Shown: positions 16,558 through 23,685, numbered from the stretch's first letter. The stretch is 26,087 nt of DNA from Bifidobacterium sp. UBA744 (GCA_002298605.1 DBKS01000004.1:1-26087), one strand, 5' to 3'. The notes: generated by a model from the letters alone, not told the origin. Made by a program: numbers and translations.

Positions 16558-17763
16558 ATGTCGCCGGGAAATGAGGCTGGTATGGGTATGCGGAACAAGG
16601 CGCTGTGCGAAGCGTTGGCGCGACGGTCGGGCACGCGCCCTGAGGATTGGTATCCGGTGTTCAAGGCGCGCTATGGCATGGAGGTGGCGTTCGAGGCGAT
16701 CCGGCGTCGGCAGGGGGATGGCTCCGTCCTTACGCAGCTGTTCACCTGTTCGACCGCGGTGGACCCGATCATCGCTGCGGGACTGGCACCGCGCTACGCC
16801 GATGTGGACCGCGACACACTCAGCATCGATATGCGCTCGCTGCCCTCATCGGAGGACAACGCAACCCGCGTCGTCATGCTGCAGCACACCTTCGGCATCG
16901 TCGACGACGCCTCGTCTCGTGCCATAGCGGATGCCGCCCATGGCATGAACGCGCTGGTCATGGAGGACTGCGCCCATTGCGTCACCCGTCTGGCCCGCGA
17001 CGGGCGGACGGGGAATCCCCTGGCCGACATCTCGGTGCATTCCTTCGGCGTGGAGAAAATACTGCCCACCCGCTTCGGCGGCGCGATCTGGATCAACCCG
17101 TCGCTGTCCCGCACCCATCCGCGGCTTGACGCGGAGCTGCGCACACGGTTGGATGAATTGCCGACGCCGGGCGTGCGGCTCGACATGGTGACCAGGTTGT
17201 ACGTAAACCAGAATCGCGTGTTTTCGCGTCTGGGCGGGCTGGGCGCGGCGCTGCGCAAAGCCTGCACGGGCATCGGCTGGTACGAGCCGCCGATCGCCGA
17301 CTGCGAACGGGAAGGGAGACTGGCGTACCCCGCGTACGGCGTCACGCCGTGGATCGCCGACCGCGCTGTCCGCGCATTGGAGGATTTGGATGCCAACGAG
17401 AGCGGCCGCAAGGCCGTTGTGGAGCTGTACCGCAATGCGCTCGCGGGGGCGAAGGGCCTGTATCTTCCCGAATCCGTTGTACGCGGCGACGCGCAGCCAT
17501 TGCTGAGGTTCCCGGTTCTTGCCGCCGACACCGACATGGCGGAACGCCTGATCGCCGCGGTCCGGCGGACGGGGGCGTTGGCGGAGCGGTGGTATCGTCC
17601 CGAGCTGTTTCCAGGTGTGACCAACGAGGTCGCATATGGCTTGGACCGGTTGGATCGCGGCACGGTACGCGTGAGCGACGAATTGGCGTCGCACGTACTG
17701 GTGCTGCCGACCGAACTGAGTGAAGGGCGCGCGCGGAATGTCGTGCGCGCCCTGCTGGACTAG
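16558..17763 (+). CDS. DegT/DnrJ/EryC1-family PLP-dependent aminotransferase
   Basis: A fold-type I PLP enzyme of the group that usually transaminates sugars or related small molecules. Visible are the segment TCSTAVDPIIAAGLAPRYADVD, the cofactor motif MEDCAHCV (Asp and His contacting PLP), and SFGVEKILPTRFGG, where Lys167 should form the Schiff base. With this start it has 401 aa, close to the family norm. Three starts are possible: TTG 16513, ATG 16558 and ATG 16582. The first leaves 32 bp to the divergent ligase gene, and the last has GAGG at 16573-16576; 16558 is a compromise. It shares a CTAG with femAB at its stop. The substrate is unknown; the surrounding peptidoglycan genes suggest an amino acid or cell-wall precursor. 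Confidence 0.8.
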   Translation: MSPGNEAGMGMRNKALCEALARRSGTRPEDWYPVFKARYGMEVAFEAIRRRQGDGSVLTQLFTCSTAVDPIIAAGLAPRYADVDRDTLSIDMRSLPSSEDNATRVVMLQHTFGIVDDASSRAIADAAHGMNALVMEDCAHCVTRLARDGRTGNPLADISVHSFGVEKILPTRFGGAIWINPSLSRTHPRLDAELRTRLDELPTPGVRLDMVTRLYVNQNRVFSRLGGLGAALRKACTGIGWYEPPIADCEREGRLAYPAYGVTPWIADRAVRALEDLDANESGRKAVVELYRNALAGAKGLYLPESVVRGDAQPLLRFPVLAADTDMAERLIAAVRRTGALAERWYRPELFPGVTNEVAYGLDRLDRGTVRVSDELASHVLVLPTELSEGRARNVVRALLD

Positions 17764-18854
17764 TTGCCGGCCTTGTCGGTTGTACTGCCCTTACCGGTCT
17801 TGCTGTTCTGGCTGGTTTTGCCGGTTTCCCCGGTTTTCTTGGTCTTCTTCGCGGCGCGCAGTTTGTCGCGCACGGATTTCACCAAGGTCAGCAGGGTGTA
17901 GAAACCCTTTTTGATCGGCACGTCGTGCCCGGCGGCCACGGGCGTGATCTCCTCGGTGAATTTGGTCTTGAACTCGTTGAGTCCCCTCAGACTGGGGGCG
18001 AAATCGGAGCCGATGCCCATCAAATCGTATTCGGTGATGCCCTGGCCGCCCAGAATGCAGCATTCGGAATACAGCAGCTTGTCGGTGACGTGCATGCGCA
18101 TCACGTCGTTGCGCATGCCGGCGTAATAGCGAACGGCATGCGCGCCGTTGACGGTGACGATCGACCACGCCACCACGCGGTTGTCGATGCGCGCGGCGAA
18201 TACGCGGCAGTGGTCGGCGCCCAAAGCCTGGATCATGTCGGAATAGTCGGTGATGGGCGCCGGCGTGAATCCGTCGCGCCTGCCCGTTTCGACCATCACA
18301 TCGTAGTATTCGGAGAAATCCGCAATGGCCTGGGACGTCTCGTCGGCCACTTCGGCGGGGCATTCGCGCAGGGATTTGCGCACGTCGCGGCGTCCGCGGC
18401 GCTTCATGCGGCTGAGAATCGCCTCGTCGCCACCCGTGACGTCGATGACGACGGTTTGGTCGTAGGGAACCGTCGACAGCACCGGCACCACGCCGTCGTC
18501 ATACCAGGTGTCGATGCGCAGGAACGCGGCCTGTCCGTCATGCCTCCTGAAGTACGAGGCCAGTGCGTCGACGACCTGACGTTCCTCGGCCTGTTCCGGT
18601 TTGGTGATCCAGGCGGGGCCGTGCATGGAACGCAGGTAGTGGTATCCATGCGTTGCCATGTCGATCATGGATATGAACGCCACAGGCTGTCCGTCGCTGC
18701 TGATGCGGTATGAGCCCGCCGGCGTTCGTCCGGGGATGTCGGCCTGGAACGTCGCCCAGACGCCGGTCTGCTCGATGGGCAGCGTCAGTCCCGCCTGCTG
18801 CGCCTCTTGCTCCAACGTATTGAAATCAATGGGTTCGATGGTGATTGTGCTCAC
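17760..18854 (-). CDS. FemAB/MurM-type peptidoglycan bridge aminoacyltransferase
   Basis: It should add an amino acid from aminoacyl-tRNA to the side chain of the stem-peptide diamino acid on lipid II at the membrane. Protein, 364 aa: a GNAT-like N-terminal domain (QTGVWATFQADIPG near 29-42), the positively charged segment SRMKRRGRRDVRKSLR at 148-163, the second GNAT domain (RVFAARIDNRVVAWSIV, 217-233), and the family ending GLNEFKTKF at 291-299. The last 30 residues (KKTKKTGETGKT...) are Lys/Thr/Gly/Ser-rich. The long upstream reading frame is an overlap with murE; I place the start at GTG 18854, 40 nt after the murE stop, though the ribosome site is poor (AGGAAGGA is 15 nt away). It is downstream of murE, probably one operon. 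The transferred residue cannot be predicted. Confidence 0.82.
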   Translation of the reverse strand: MSTITIEPIDFNTLEQEAQQAGLTLPIEQTGVWATFQADIPGRTPAGSYRISSDGQPVAFISMIDMATHGYHYLRSMHGPAWITKPEQAEERQVVDALASYFRRHDGQAAFLRIDTWYDDGVVPVLSTVPYDQTVVIDVTGGDEAILSRMKRRGRRDVRKSLRECPAEVADETSQAIADFSEYYDVMVETGRRDGFTPAPITDYSDMIQALGADHCRVFAARIDNRVVAWSIVTVNGAHAVRYYAGMRNDVMRMHVTDKLLYSECCILGGQGITEYDLMGIGSDFAPSLRGLNEFKTKFTEEITPVAAGHDVPIKKGFYTLLTLVKSVRDKLRAAKKTKKTGETGKTSQNSKTGKGSTTDKAGN

Positions 18855-18894
18855 GGCTCTGTCCGCCGGTCCTTCCTGATTCTTCCTGATTGTC

Positions 18895-20460
18895 CTATGC
18901 GCGCGGCAGCCCGAAAAGGCGCGCCACAACGCGATCGTCGCCCTCATACGGCATGTGGTTGCGCCGGTCCTTGATCCAGCGCTCGTTGCCCTTGCCGATG
19001 ATGAGTAGCACGTTGAACCGGTCGGCATGGGCCCGCGCATCGTCAACGGCGCTTGCGATGGCGGTCGCGCGATCGGGAACGATGGTCGAGGCGACGTTCG
19101 GATCGGTGATATGCCGCCGCATTGCCTTGCAGATGTCGAGGTAGGGCTCGGTGTCGGTGTCCTCCTGCGTGAAGACGAAGGCCGCGATGCGGTGCTCGGC
19201 GGCCTCCACGATTTCCCCGCGGCGGTCGTAGGCTTTGTTGCCGGCGGATCCGGTGACCAGCGTGACGCGTGGATTCCTGTCCCCGTACCGTTCGTCGACG
19301 AAATCGAGCAATGCGGACACCGATGCGAAGTTATGGGCGTAGTCCACAATGGCGAGCGTCGTCGACTCCGGGTCCCTGAATTGCTCCATGCGTCCGGAGA
19401 TGGTCACCCGCTCGATGGCATGAAACGCCTTGCCGTTGCCGGGGTCGACACCGGCCGCCTGCGCTATGGTAATGGCCGCCACCGCATTCGCATAGTTGAA
19501 ATCGCCGTCGAGGGCGAGGCGGAACTCTCCGAGATCCCTGCCCGCTGCCTGGATGCGGTAGGCGCTGTGGCTGACGTCGACGGGTCGTGCAACGGACGCC
19601 GCGGTCGCTTCGGCGTCGTCCCCGCCGCCCTGCAACGCGAAGTCGGTCACGGGCACGCCGGTTGCGGCGGCATCCTCGCGAATCAGATCGGCATGGTCGG
19701 CGTCGGCCCCCAAAACCAGGGTATGGCAATTGGACACGATCTGACGCTTGCAGAAGAGGTAATCCTCGAACGTGGGGTGCTCGATCGGGCTGATATGATC
19801 GGGGGAAATATTCAGGAACGCGCCGACGTCGAAGGTGAGACCGTAGACGCGATTGACCTTGTATGCCTGGGACGAAACCTCCATTACCAGATACTTCATG
19901 CCGTTGTCGACGGCGGTGCGCATCATGCGGAACGCGTCCAGTGACTCGGGCGTTGTCAGATCGGATTCAACATAGGTGGTTCCGTCCAGACAATTGTCGA
20001 CGGAAGAGAACAGCGCGGCCCTATTGCCGGATACCGCGTTGAGGATCGCCTGGGTGAAATACGCGGTGGTCGTCTTCCCCTTGGTGCCGGTGATGCCGAT
20101 GACCGTCAGGCTGTCCTGCGGACGGTCGAAGAACTCGGCGGACAGTAGACTCATGGCCTTACGCGCGTCGTTGACGATGAGACCGGGCGCCTTGGTGTGC
20201 TCGGCGTAGGGTGTTTCGGCGACATAGACGCCAAGGCCTCGCTCGTCGACGCCGTCAAGAAACTCCGGCCTGAAGGCCCCCTTGACGAAGAGCATCGAGC
20301 CGTTGGCGACTGTGCGCGTGTCATAGGTGACATCGGCGATGGGCGCGTCGCAGGCGTCGATGCGATGCGGGTCCAGCGTCCAAGTGCCCCCCTGGACGAT
20401 CTCGCGAAGCAGATGATGCCGTTCCAGCAGTGCGGCCGCCGAAGCTAGGGTCAGTGTCAT
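18895..20460 (-). CDS. murE: UDP-MurNAc-tripeptide synthetase (MurE), non-DAP type
   Basis: It adds the third residue to UDP-MurNAc-L-Ala-D-Glu in the cytoplasm. The 521-aa protein has the Mur ligase P-loop GITGTKGKTT (122-131), TTPES (169-173), NISPDHI (217-223), the carbamylated Lys in FCKRQIV (Lys238), and the C-terminal GKGNE (489-493). Where DAP ligases carry DNPR, this protein has EDTD (433-436), so the Arg that contacts the second carboxylate of DAP is absent. That fits a Lys- or Orn-adding enzyme, as expected for bifidobacteria. ATG 20460 has AAGGAACACC before it. A TAGAAT at 20506-20511 on the minus strand may be its -10. The femAB gene follows 40 nt downstream. Confidence 0.93.
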   Translation of the reverse strand: MTLTLASAAALLERHHLLREIVQGGTWTLDPHRIDACDAPIADVTYDTRTVANGSMLFVKGAFRPEFLDGVDERGLGVYVAETPYAEHTKAPGLIVNDARKAMSLLSAEFFDRPQDSLTVIGITGTKGKTTTAYFTQAILNAVSGNRAALFSSVDNCLDGTTYVESDLTTPESLDAFRMMRTAVDNGMKYLVMEVSSQAYKVNRVYGLTFDVGAFLNISPDHISPIEHPTFEDYLFCKRQIVSNCHTLVLGADADHADLIREDAAATGVPVTDFALQGGGDDAEATAASVARPVDVSHSAYRIQAAGRDLGEFRLALDGDFNYANAVAAITIAQAAGVDPGNGKAFHAIERVTISGRMEQFRDPESTTLAIVDYAHNFASVSALLDFVDERYGDRNPRVTLVTGSAGNKAYDRRGEIVEAAEHRIAAFVFTQEDTDTEPYLDICKAMRRHITDPNVASTIVPDRATAIASAVDDARAHADRFNVLLIIGKGNERWIKDRRNHMPYEGDDRVVARLFGLPRA

Positions 20461-20505
20461 GGTGTTCCTTGGTTCCTTCTTCCGGGTTCGTCGTTCCTTC
20501 AGGCA

Positions 20506-20511
20506 ATTCTA
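20506..20511 (-). promoter_or_regulatory. Candidate -10 element for murE
   Basis: TAGAAT on the minus strand with no clear -35 partner. It would give a leader of about 40 nt containing the AAGGAA ribosome site. The rest of the 117-bp gap to the exonuclease gene contains only a GGCCCGGGCC palindrome. Confidence 0.3.
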
Positions 20512-20577
20512 GCGGGGCCAATGTGCCGCATGCGTGCAGGGCGGGCTTGCATTGCGTTTGATGCCGGCCCGGGCCCG

Positions 20578-21351
20578 CTAGAACCAGGTTTCCGCTACCG
20601 GGCGCCTGCCTCGTGACGCAAGCCACTGGTTGAAATCCTCTCGCCAATCGGCGTATGCCGCACGCTGCCAGTCCATCAGCTCGCGTATGGCGATGCCCCC
20701 GACCTGCGGGTACAGCGCGGCCATTGGGGTGATGAGATCCACCGAGGCGACGGTGTCGGCGGTGGCGTTGTGGAAATCGCCGTGCGGTTCGACGCCATAG
20801 TAGAACGTCGTGTCGGTGAGCGTGCGCCGTCCCTTGCGCCGGGAGACCTTGCGGTCGATCACCAGGGGGTCGACTACCAGCAGCCGTGGCGTGGAGCCGT
20901 CCGGGGTGTCCATTCTGTCCGGCAGCGCCTTCAGCTTCCACCGGCTGATGTCGCCATTGAGCATATGCACGTCGAACGGGGCGTTGTAGGCGAGCAGCGG
21001 GATGCGCTTGCTTTGCGCCGCCGCGATGATCGAGGCGATGGCGTCGATCGCCTCGGCGGGCTCCTCGCCGTGCTCGGTGAGATACGCGTCGGTAAAACCG
21101 TTGACGCGGCTTGCGCCGGGGCTCATCGGTCGGTGGGGGTTGATGACCCATTCGCCGATGACGTCGCCCTCATAGCCAAGCGTCGGGTCGCGCAGCACGA
21201 GCGCGGCCGAGACGATCGCATCGCGTCCTGCGGCCACCCCGGTGGTTTCGGTGTCGAATCCCAGCAGCCAGGACTGCGCAAGCCTGGTGTCGGGATGCTG
21301 TGGGGGAACGGCGTTCAAAGCTTCGATGAGCGATGCGGCGGAGGTGTTCAT
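20578..21351 (-). CDS. DEDDh 3'-5' exonuclease (DNA polymerase III epsilon-like)
   Basis: It probably degrades DNA or RNA from 3' ends, possibly as a polymerase III proofreading subunit or a stand-alone repair nuclease. The 257-aa protein shows Exo I GFDTETTG with Asp33 and Glu35, Exo II NAPFDVHML with its Asp, and Exo III HNATADTVASV with the catalytic His and the final Asp. No helicase, BRCT or polymerase domain is attached. The start at 21351 is chosen over the longer frame to 21465, because the longer one would run into the divergent sigma gene. It has no clear ribosome site but has TATGGT 8 nt upstream, consistent with a leaderless message. It precedes murE by 117 bp on the same strand. 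Confidence 0.9.
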   Translation of the reverse strand: MNTSAASLIEALNAVPPQHPDTRLAQSWLLGFDTETTGVAAGRDAIVSAALVLRDPTLGYEGDVIGEWVINPHRPMSPGASRVNGFTDAYLTEHGEEPAEAIDAIASIIAAAQSKRIPLLAYNAPFDVHMLNGDISRWKLKALPDRMDTPDGSTPRLLVVDPLVIDRKVSRRKGRRTLTDTTFYYGVEPHGDFHNATADTVASVDLITPMAALYPQVGGIAIRELMDWQRAAYADWREDFNQWLASRGRRPVAETWF

Positions 21352-21359
21352 AACGCCCC

Positions 21360-21390
21360 ACCATAGCCAATCGTCTGGAACGGTTAGAAT
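21360..21390. promoter_or_regulatory. Divergent -10 pair between exonuclease and sigma factor genes
   Basis: Only 46 bp separate ATG 21351 (minus) and GTG 21398 (plus). TATGGT (21360-21365 on the minus strand) lies 8 nt before the exonuclease ATG, and TAGAAT (21385-21390, plus) lies 7 nt before the sigma GTG. Both would start transcription at or next to the start codon. The -35 elements are weak. Confidence 0.5.
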
Positions 21391-21397
21391 ACAAAGC

Positions 21398-22087
21398 GTG
21401 AATGAACAGCCACAGGAACGCGAAGACATGGAGGCGAGGCGCCGCCGGTTTGAGGCGCTTGCCATGCCAGCCGTGAACGCGCTGTACCGTCAGGCCATGA
21501 AACTCACCAACAATCCCGATGACGCGCAGGATCTGGTGCAGGACACCTTCGAGCGCGGCTTCAAGGCGTTTGACTCCTTCCAGCCCGGCAGCAATTTCGA
21601 GGCGTGGATGACCACCATCGAACGAAACGCCTACTTCAACCAGTATGCCAAGGCCAAGCGGCGTCCGCAGCGGGCGAATGACTCGACCGGCGAATATGAC
21701 GATTGGGACATCTATGACGCGGCGGGCCACACCGGCGAAGGGCTGCGCAGCGCGGAGGAGGAATATCTGGACACGTTTGCGCCCCAGGAGATTCTGACGG
21801 CGCTCAACAAGCTCAGTCCCGAACGTCGCCAGGTATTCATCGACGCCGCGATCGACGGCAAATCATACCAGCAGGTGGCTGATGAGCAAGGCGTGAAAAT
21901 CGGTACGGTGATGAGCCGCCTCAATCGCGCGCGCGCCCAGCTGAAGCGGGAACTCGCCTCATATGCGTCGTCCCGCGGATATGCCGCGCATGGTTCACCG
22001 TCAGCGAAGCGCAAGGGGGATTCCGTGCGTCATAATAACGGTAGCGAACCGCATATGGCGCATCAGGGGAGGAAAGGGCATGAGTGA
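21398..22087 (+). CDS. ECF sigma factor, SigH/SigR-like
   Basis: An alternative RNA polymerase sigma subunit, probably for thiol/oxidative stress. Region 2 is seen in LYRQAMKLTNNPDDAQDLVQ, TFERGFKAFDSFQ and AWMTTIERNAYFNQYAKAK. Region 4 is seen in LSPERRQVFIDAAIDGKSYQQ and the helix-turn-helix VADEQGVKIGTVMSRLNRARAQL, the SigH/SigR pattern. From GTG 21398 the protein has 229 aa; ATG 21428 would give 219 aa with an AGGAA 10 nt away. About 38 residues follow region 4 (rich in Gly, Ser, His, Lys), a longer tail than is usual. Its stop overlaps the start of the next gene by 8 nt, as with sigma/anti-sigma pairs. Mycobacterial SigH has about 216 aa. Confidence 0.88.
   Translation: MNEQPQEREDMEARRRRFEALAMPAVNALYRQAMKLTNNPDDAQDLVQDTFERGFKAFDSFQPGSNFEAWMTTIERNAYFNQYAKAKRRPQRANDSTGEYDDWDIYDAAGHTGEGLRSAEEEYLDTFAPQEILTALNKLSPERRQVFIDAAIDGKSYQQVADEQGVKIGTVMSRLNRARAQLKRELASYASSRGYAAHGSPSAKRKGDSVRHNNGSEPHMAHQGRKGHE
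22068..22073 (+). promoter_or_regulatory. Shine-Dalgarno site of the anti-sigma gene inside the sigma gene
   Basis: GGAGGA lies 6 nt before ATG 22080, within the last codons of the sigma gene. It sets the 112-aa start and implies translational coupling. Confidence 0.75.
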
Positions 22088-22418
22088 GTCGTACAGTCAT
22101 CGAGTCTCCGTTACGCGCACTACTGTGACGGCAGCGGATGGCGTGACATGCACCGAGGTGCATGTCACCGAAGTGCGCGGAGGGGTTCCCAAAGGCGGCG
22201 TGCTGAATGGATCCCCCGATCGGGCCGCGGAGTCCCAGACCCATGGGTGTGGACCCCGCGAGCCCCGTGGGTGTGATTGCTTTGACGTGGAGTCGTCCTG
22301 CGACGAGCGGGAAAAGGCCATGATCGTGGCGCTGCGTGCGTATCTGCGTCCCGAGCAGGCGCCGGATTGCCTGCGTGCCCGACTGGAGGCCGCCCTGGAC
22401 CGTTGCTGCCGGCAGTGA
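22080..22418 (+). CDS. Candidate zinc-type anti-sigma factor, Cys-rich
   Basis: It probably holds the upstream sigma factor inactive until thiols are oxidised; inferred from position and from the C-terminal half. The 112-aa protein contains eight Cys (24, 57, 65, 67, 74, 97, 109, 110). Residues about 80-110 (MIVALRAYLRPEQAPDCLRARLEAAL) resemble the end of RshA/RsrA anti-sigmas, where ApE-LRARL is typical. The usual zinc motif HxxxCxxC is not present; instead H55-x-C57 and C65-x-C67 occur. The first 50 residues (Thr/Val-rich with a TEVHVTEVRGG near-repeat) look unlike RsrA. Overlap with the sigma gene is 8 nt. It could be another sigma partner or a diverged anti-sigma; confidence in its being a gene is higher than in the function. 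Confidence 0.68.
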   Translation: MSESYSHRVSVTRTTVTAADGVTCTEVHVTEVRGGVPKGGVLNGSPDRAAESQTHGCGPREPRGCDCFDVESSCDEREKAMIVALRAYLRPEQAPDCLRARLEAALDRCCRQ

Positions 22419-22475
22419 TGTCGACGATCCGCTGCGGGAGAGCAGGGGGAGATGGAGATTGTTGCGGCATAACGA

Positions 22476-22514
22476 AAGGGCCTGCTTCAGCGATAAAAGC
22501 TGATGCAGGCCCTT
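22476..22514. terminator. Bidirectional terminator between anti-sigma and bL37 genes
   Basis: A 10-bp stem AAGGGCCTGC (22476-22485 with 22505-22514), one T-T mismatch, five more pairs, and a 7-nt A-rich loop. Partial T runs on both sides suit two convergent genes. Confidence 0.75.
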
Positions 22515-22541
22515 GTGCTTGTAGCTGTGTGCTGCAAGGGA

Positions 22542-22616
22542 TCAGGCGTTCGGCCTCTTGCCGTGATTGGCGGCCTTCTTGCGACGATCCTTGCGCTTGC
22601 GTCCGCGCATGCCCAT
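22542..22616 (-). CDS. Ribosomal protein bL37 (24 aa)
   Basis: A tiny basic protein of the large ribosomal subunit in Actinobacteria. The reading frame is ATG 22616 to TGA 22542-22544, 24 codons plus stop. It starts MGMRGRKRKDRRKK and ends AANHGKRPNA; as I recall it, the GRKxxDRxxx...ANHGKRPN pattern is that of actinobacterial bL37. Ten of 24 residues are Arg or Lys. AGGAG (22623-22627 on the complement) lies 6 nt before the ATG. A promoter is likely at TTGTGG (complement of 22661-22666) and CATACT (complement of 22638-22643), 17 bp apart. It would be missed by ORF finders with a length cut-off. Confidence 0.88.
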   Translation of the reverse strand: MGMRGRKRKDRRKKAANHGKRPNA

Positions 22617-22637
22617 GATGGACTCCTTTTTGGTTAA

Positions 22638-22666
22638 AGTATGAAACCTACGGAATTATGCCACAA
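22638..22666 (-). promoter_or_regulatory. Promoter of bL37
   Basis: On the minus strand TTGTGG (22661-22666) and CATACT (22638-22643) with a 17-bp spacer, about 15 nt before the likely transcript start and close to AGGAG. The next gene upstream, the aldose epimerase, ends 65 bp away. Confidence 0.45.
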
Positions 22667-22731
22667 GGTGTGGATGAGGGCAAGCGGACCAGCGTGGCTT
22701 GCGTCGCCCGCCTGCCTGGCACTCCTTGCGA

Positions 22732-23685
22732 TCAGGCCTGTTCGGCGTTGAGGAACAGCTTGGTGGTACTGGTTTCGCCGGGTTTGATCACGATGAGTTG
22801 ATTGCCGGTGTTGAAGGCGTTCGCATACGCGGTCTGCGGTTCCACGGCGGTGCCGGCCGGATGCTTGAACGCGGGGAAGCCGGTTCCGGTGCACACCTGG
22901 AACGACGTCACCGTCTCGTCGCCGCCCACGTGAATGGTCATTCCGTCCGGGCGCACGAAGGTGGCGGTCACCTTGCCGTCGGCATCGTGATGCACGTCGG
23001 TCCAAGCGTCGTCGAAGGGCTGGTTGACCAGCAGCTCGCCCTTGCGCAGATCGTATTTGGTGCCGTCAACGGGTTCGGTGCCGGTGGGGATGAGGTTCTC
23101 GTCGATGGTGACGTGCGTGTCGGCCGGAATGGTCAGTCGGCACTGGGCGTTATGCCCGTCGATTTCGTCGCCGTGGCCGCCGAATCCATTGGCGAGCCAC
23201 GGGTGGATGGCCAGCGCCCAGGGGGCATTCACCGAACCGGCGTTGGTGGCGCTGACGGTGATGGACAGGCCCTCGTCGCTCAGTTCATGCTTGGCGGTGA
23301 CGATGACGTCGAAGGGGTAGCCCAGCAGGAACGGCACGCGCCAGGACTGCGTGACCGAGGTCTCGGTGAGCTTCACGAGCTTCCAGAAACTGCGGTAGCC
23401 ATAGCCGTGAATCGCGGTGTTGCGGTCGTGCTCGTCGATCGGCAGCGTGTAGGTTGTGCCCTCGAATGTGTATTCGCCGCCCTTGATGCGGTTGGGGAAG
23501 GGGACGAGAATCTGGCCGTGGCAGCAGGTCACCGGATCGTTCGGACCGAGCGGCACGGTGACGTCCTTGCCCCGGTAGGTGAGCTTGCGCAGCGTGGCGC
23601 CCAGTTCGGTGACGACCGCTTGGTAGTCGCCGTATGCGATGGAGTATTGCTGGCCGGTTCTCGGCGGGATGTTCGTCAGGTCCAT
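22732..23685 (-). CDS. Aldose 1-epimerase family protein (galactose mutarotase-like)
   Basis: It interconverts alpha and beta anomers of a free sugar, or binds a related sugar, in the cytoplasm. The 317-aa protein has the family's typical beta-sandwich motifs: LVPFPNRIKGG at 60-70 (substrate Asn/Arg), His93 in AIHGYGYRSFW, His161 in ALAIHPWLANG and the general base Glu282 in AVEPQTAYANAF. This pattern fits the YihR-type branch rather than classic GalM, so the substrate need not be galactose. ATG 23685 has GGGAAGTG upstream. It stands alone between the bL37 promoter and the divergent ispH gene (72 bp gap), so it seems monocistronic. Confidence 0.9.
   Translation of the reverse strand: MDLTNIPPRTGQQYSIAYGDYQAVVTELGATLRKLTYRGKDVTVPLGPNDPVTCCHGQILVPFPNRIKGGEYTFEGTTYTLPIDEHDRNTAIHGYGYRSFWKLVKLTETSVTQSWRVPFLLGYPFDVIVTAKHELSDEGLSITVSATNAGSVNAPWALAIHPWLANGFGGHGDEIDGHNAQCRLTIPADTHVTIDENLIPTGTEPVDGTKYDLRKGELLVNQPFDDAWTDVHHDADGKVTATFVRPDGMTIHVGGDETVTSFQVCTGTGFPAFKHPAGTAVEPQTAYANAFNTGNQLIVIKPGETSTTKLFLNAEQA

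Noticed and set aside
18855..19349. N-terminal extension of the FemAB frame
   Set aside because: It overlaps murE in another frame, has Ser/Pro/Arg-rich low complexity, and FemAB homology begins after GTG 18854.
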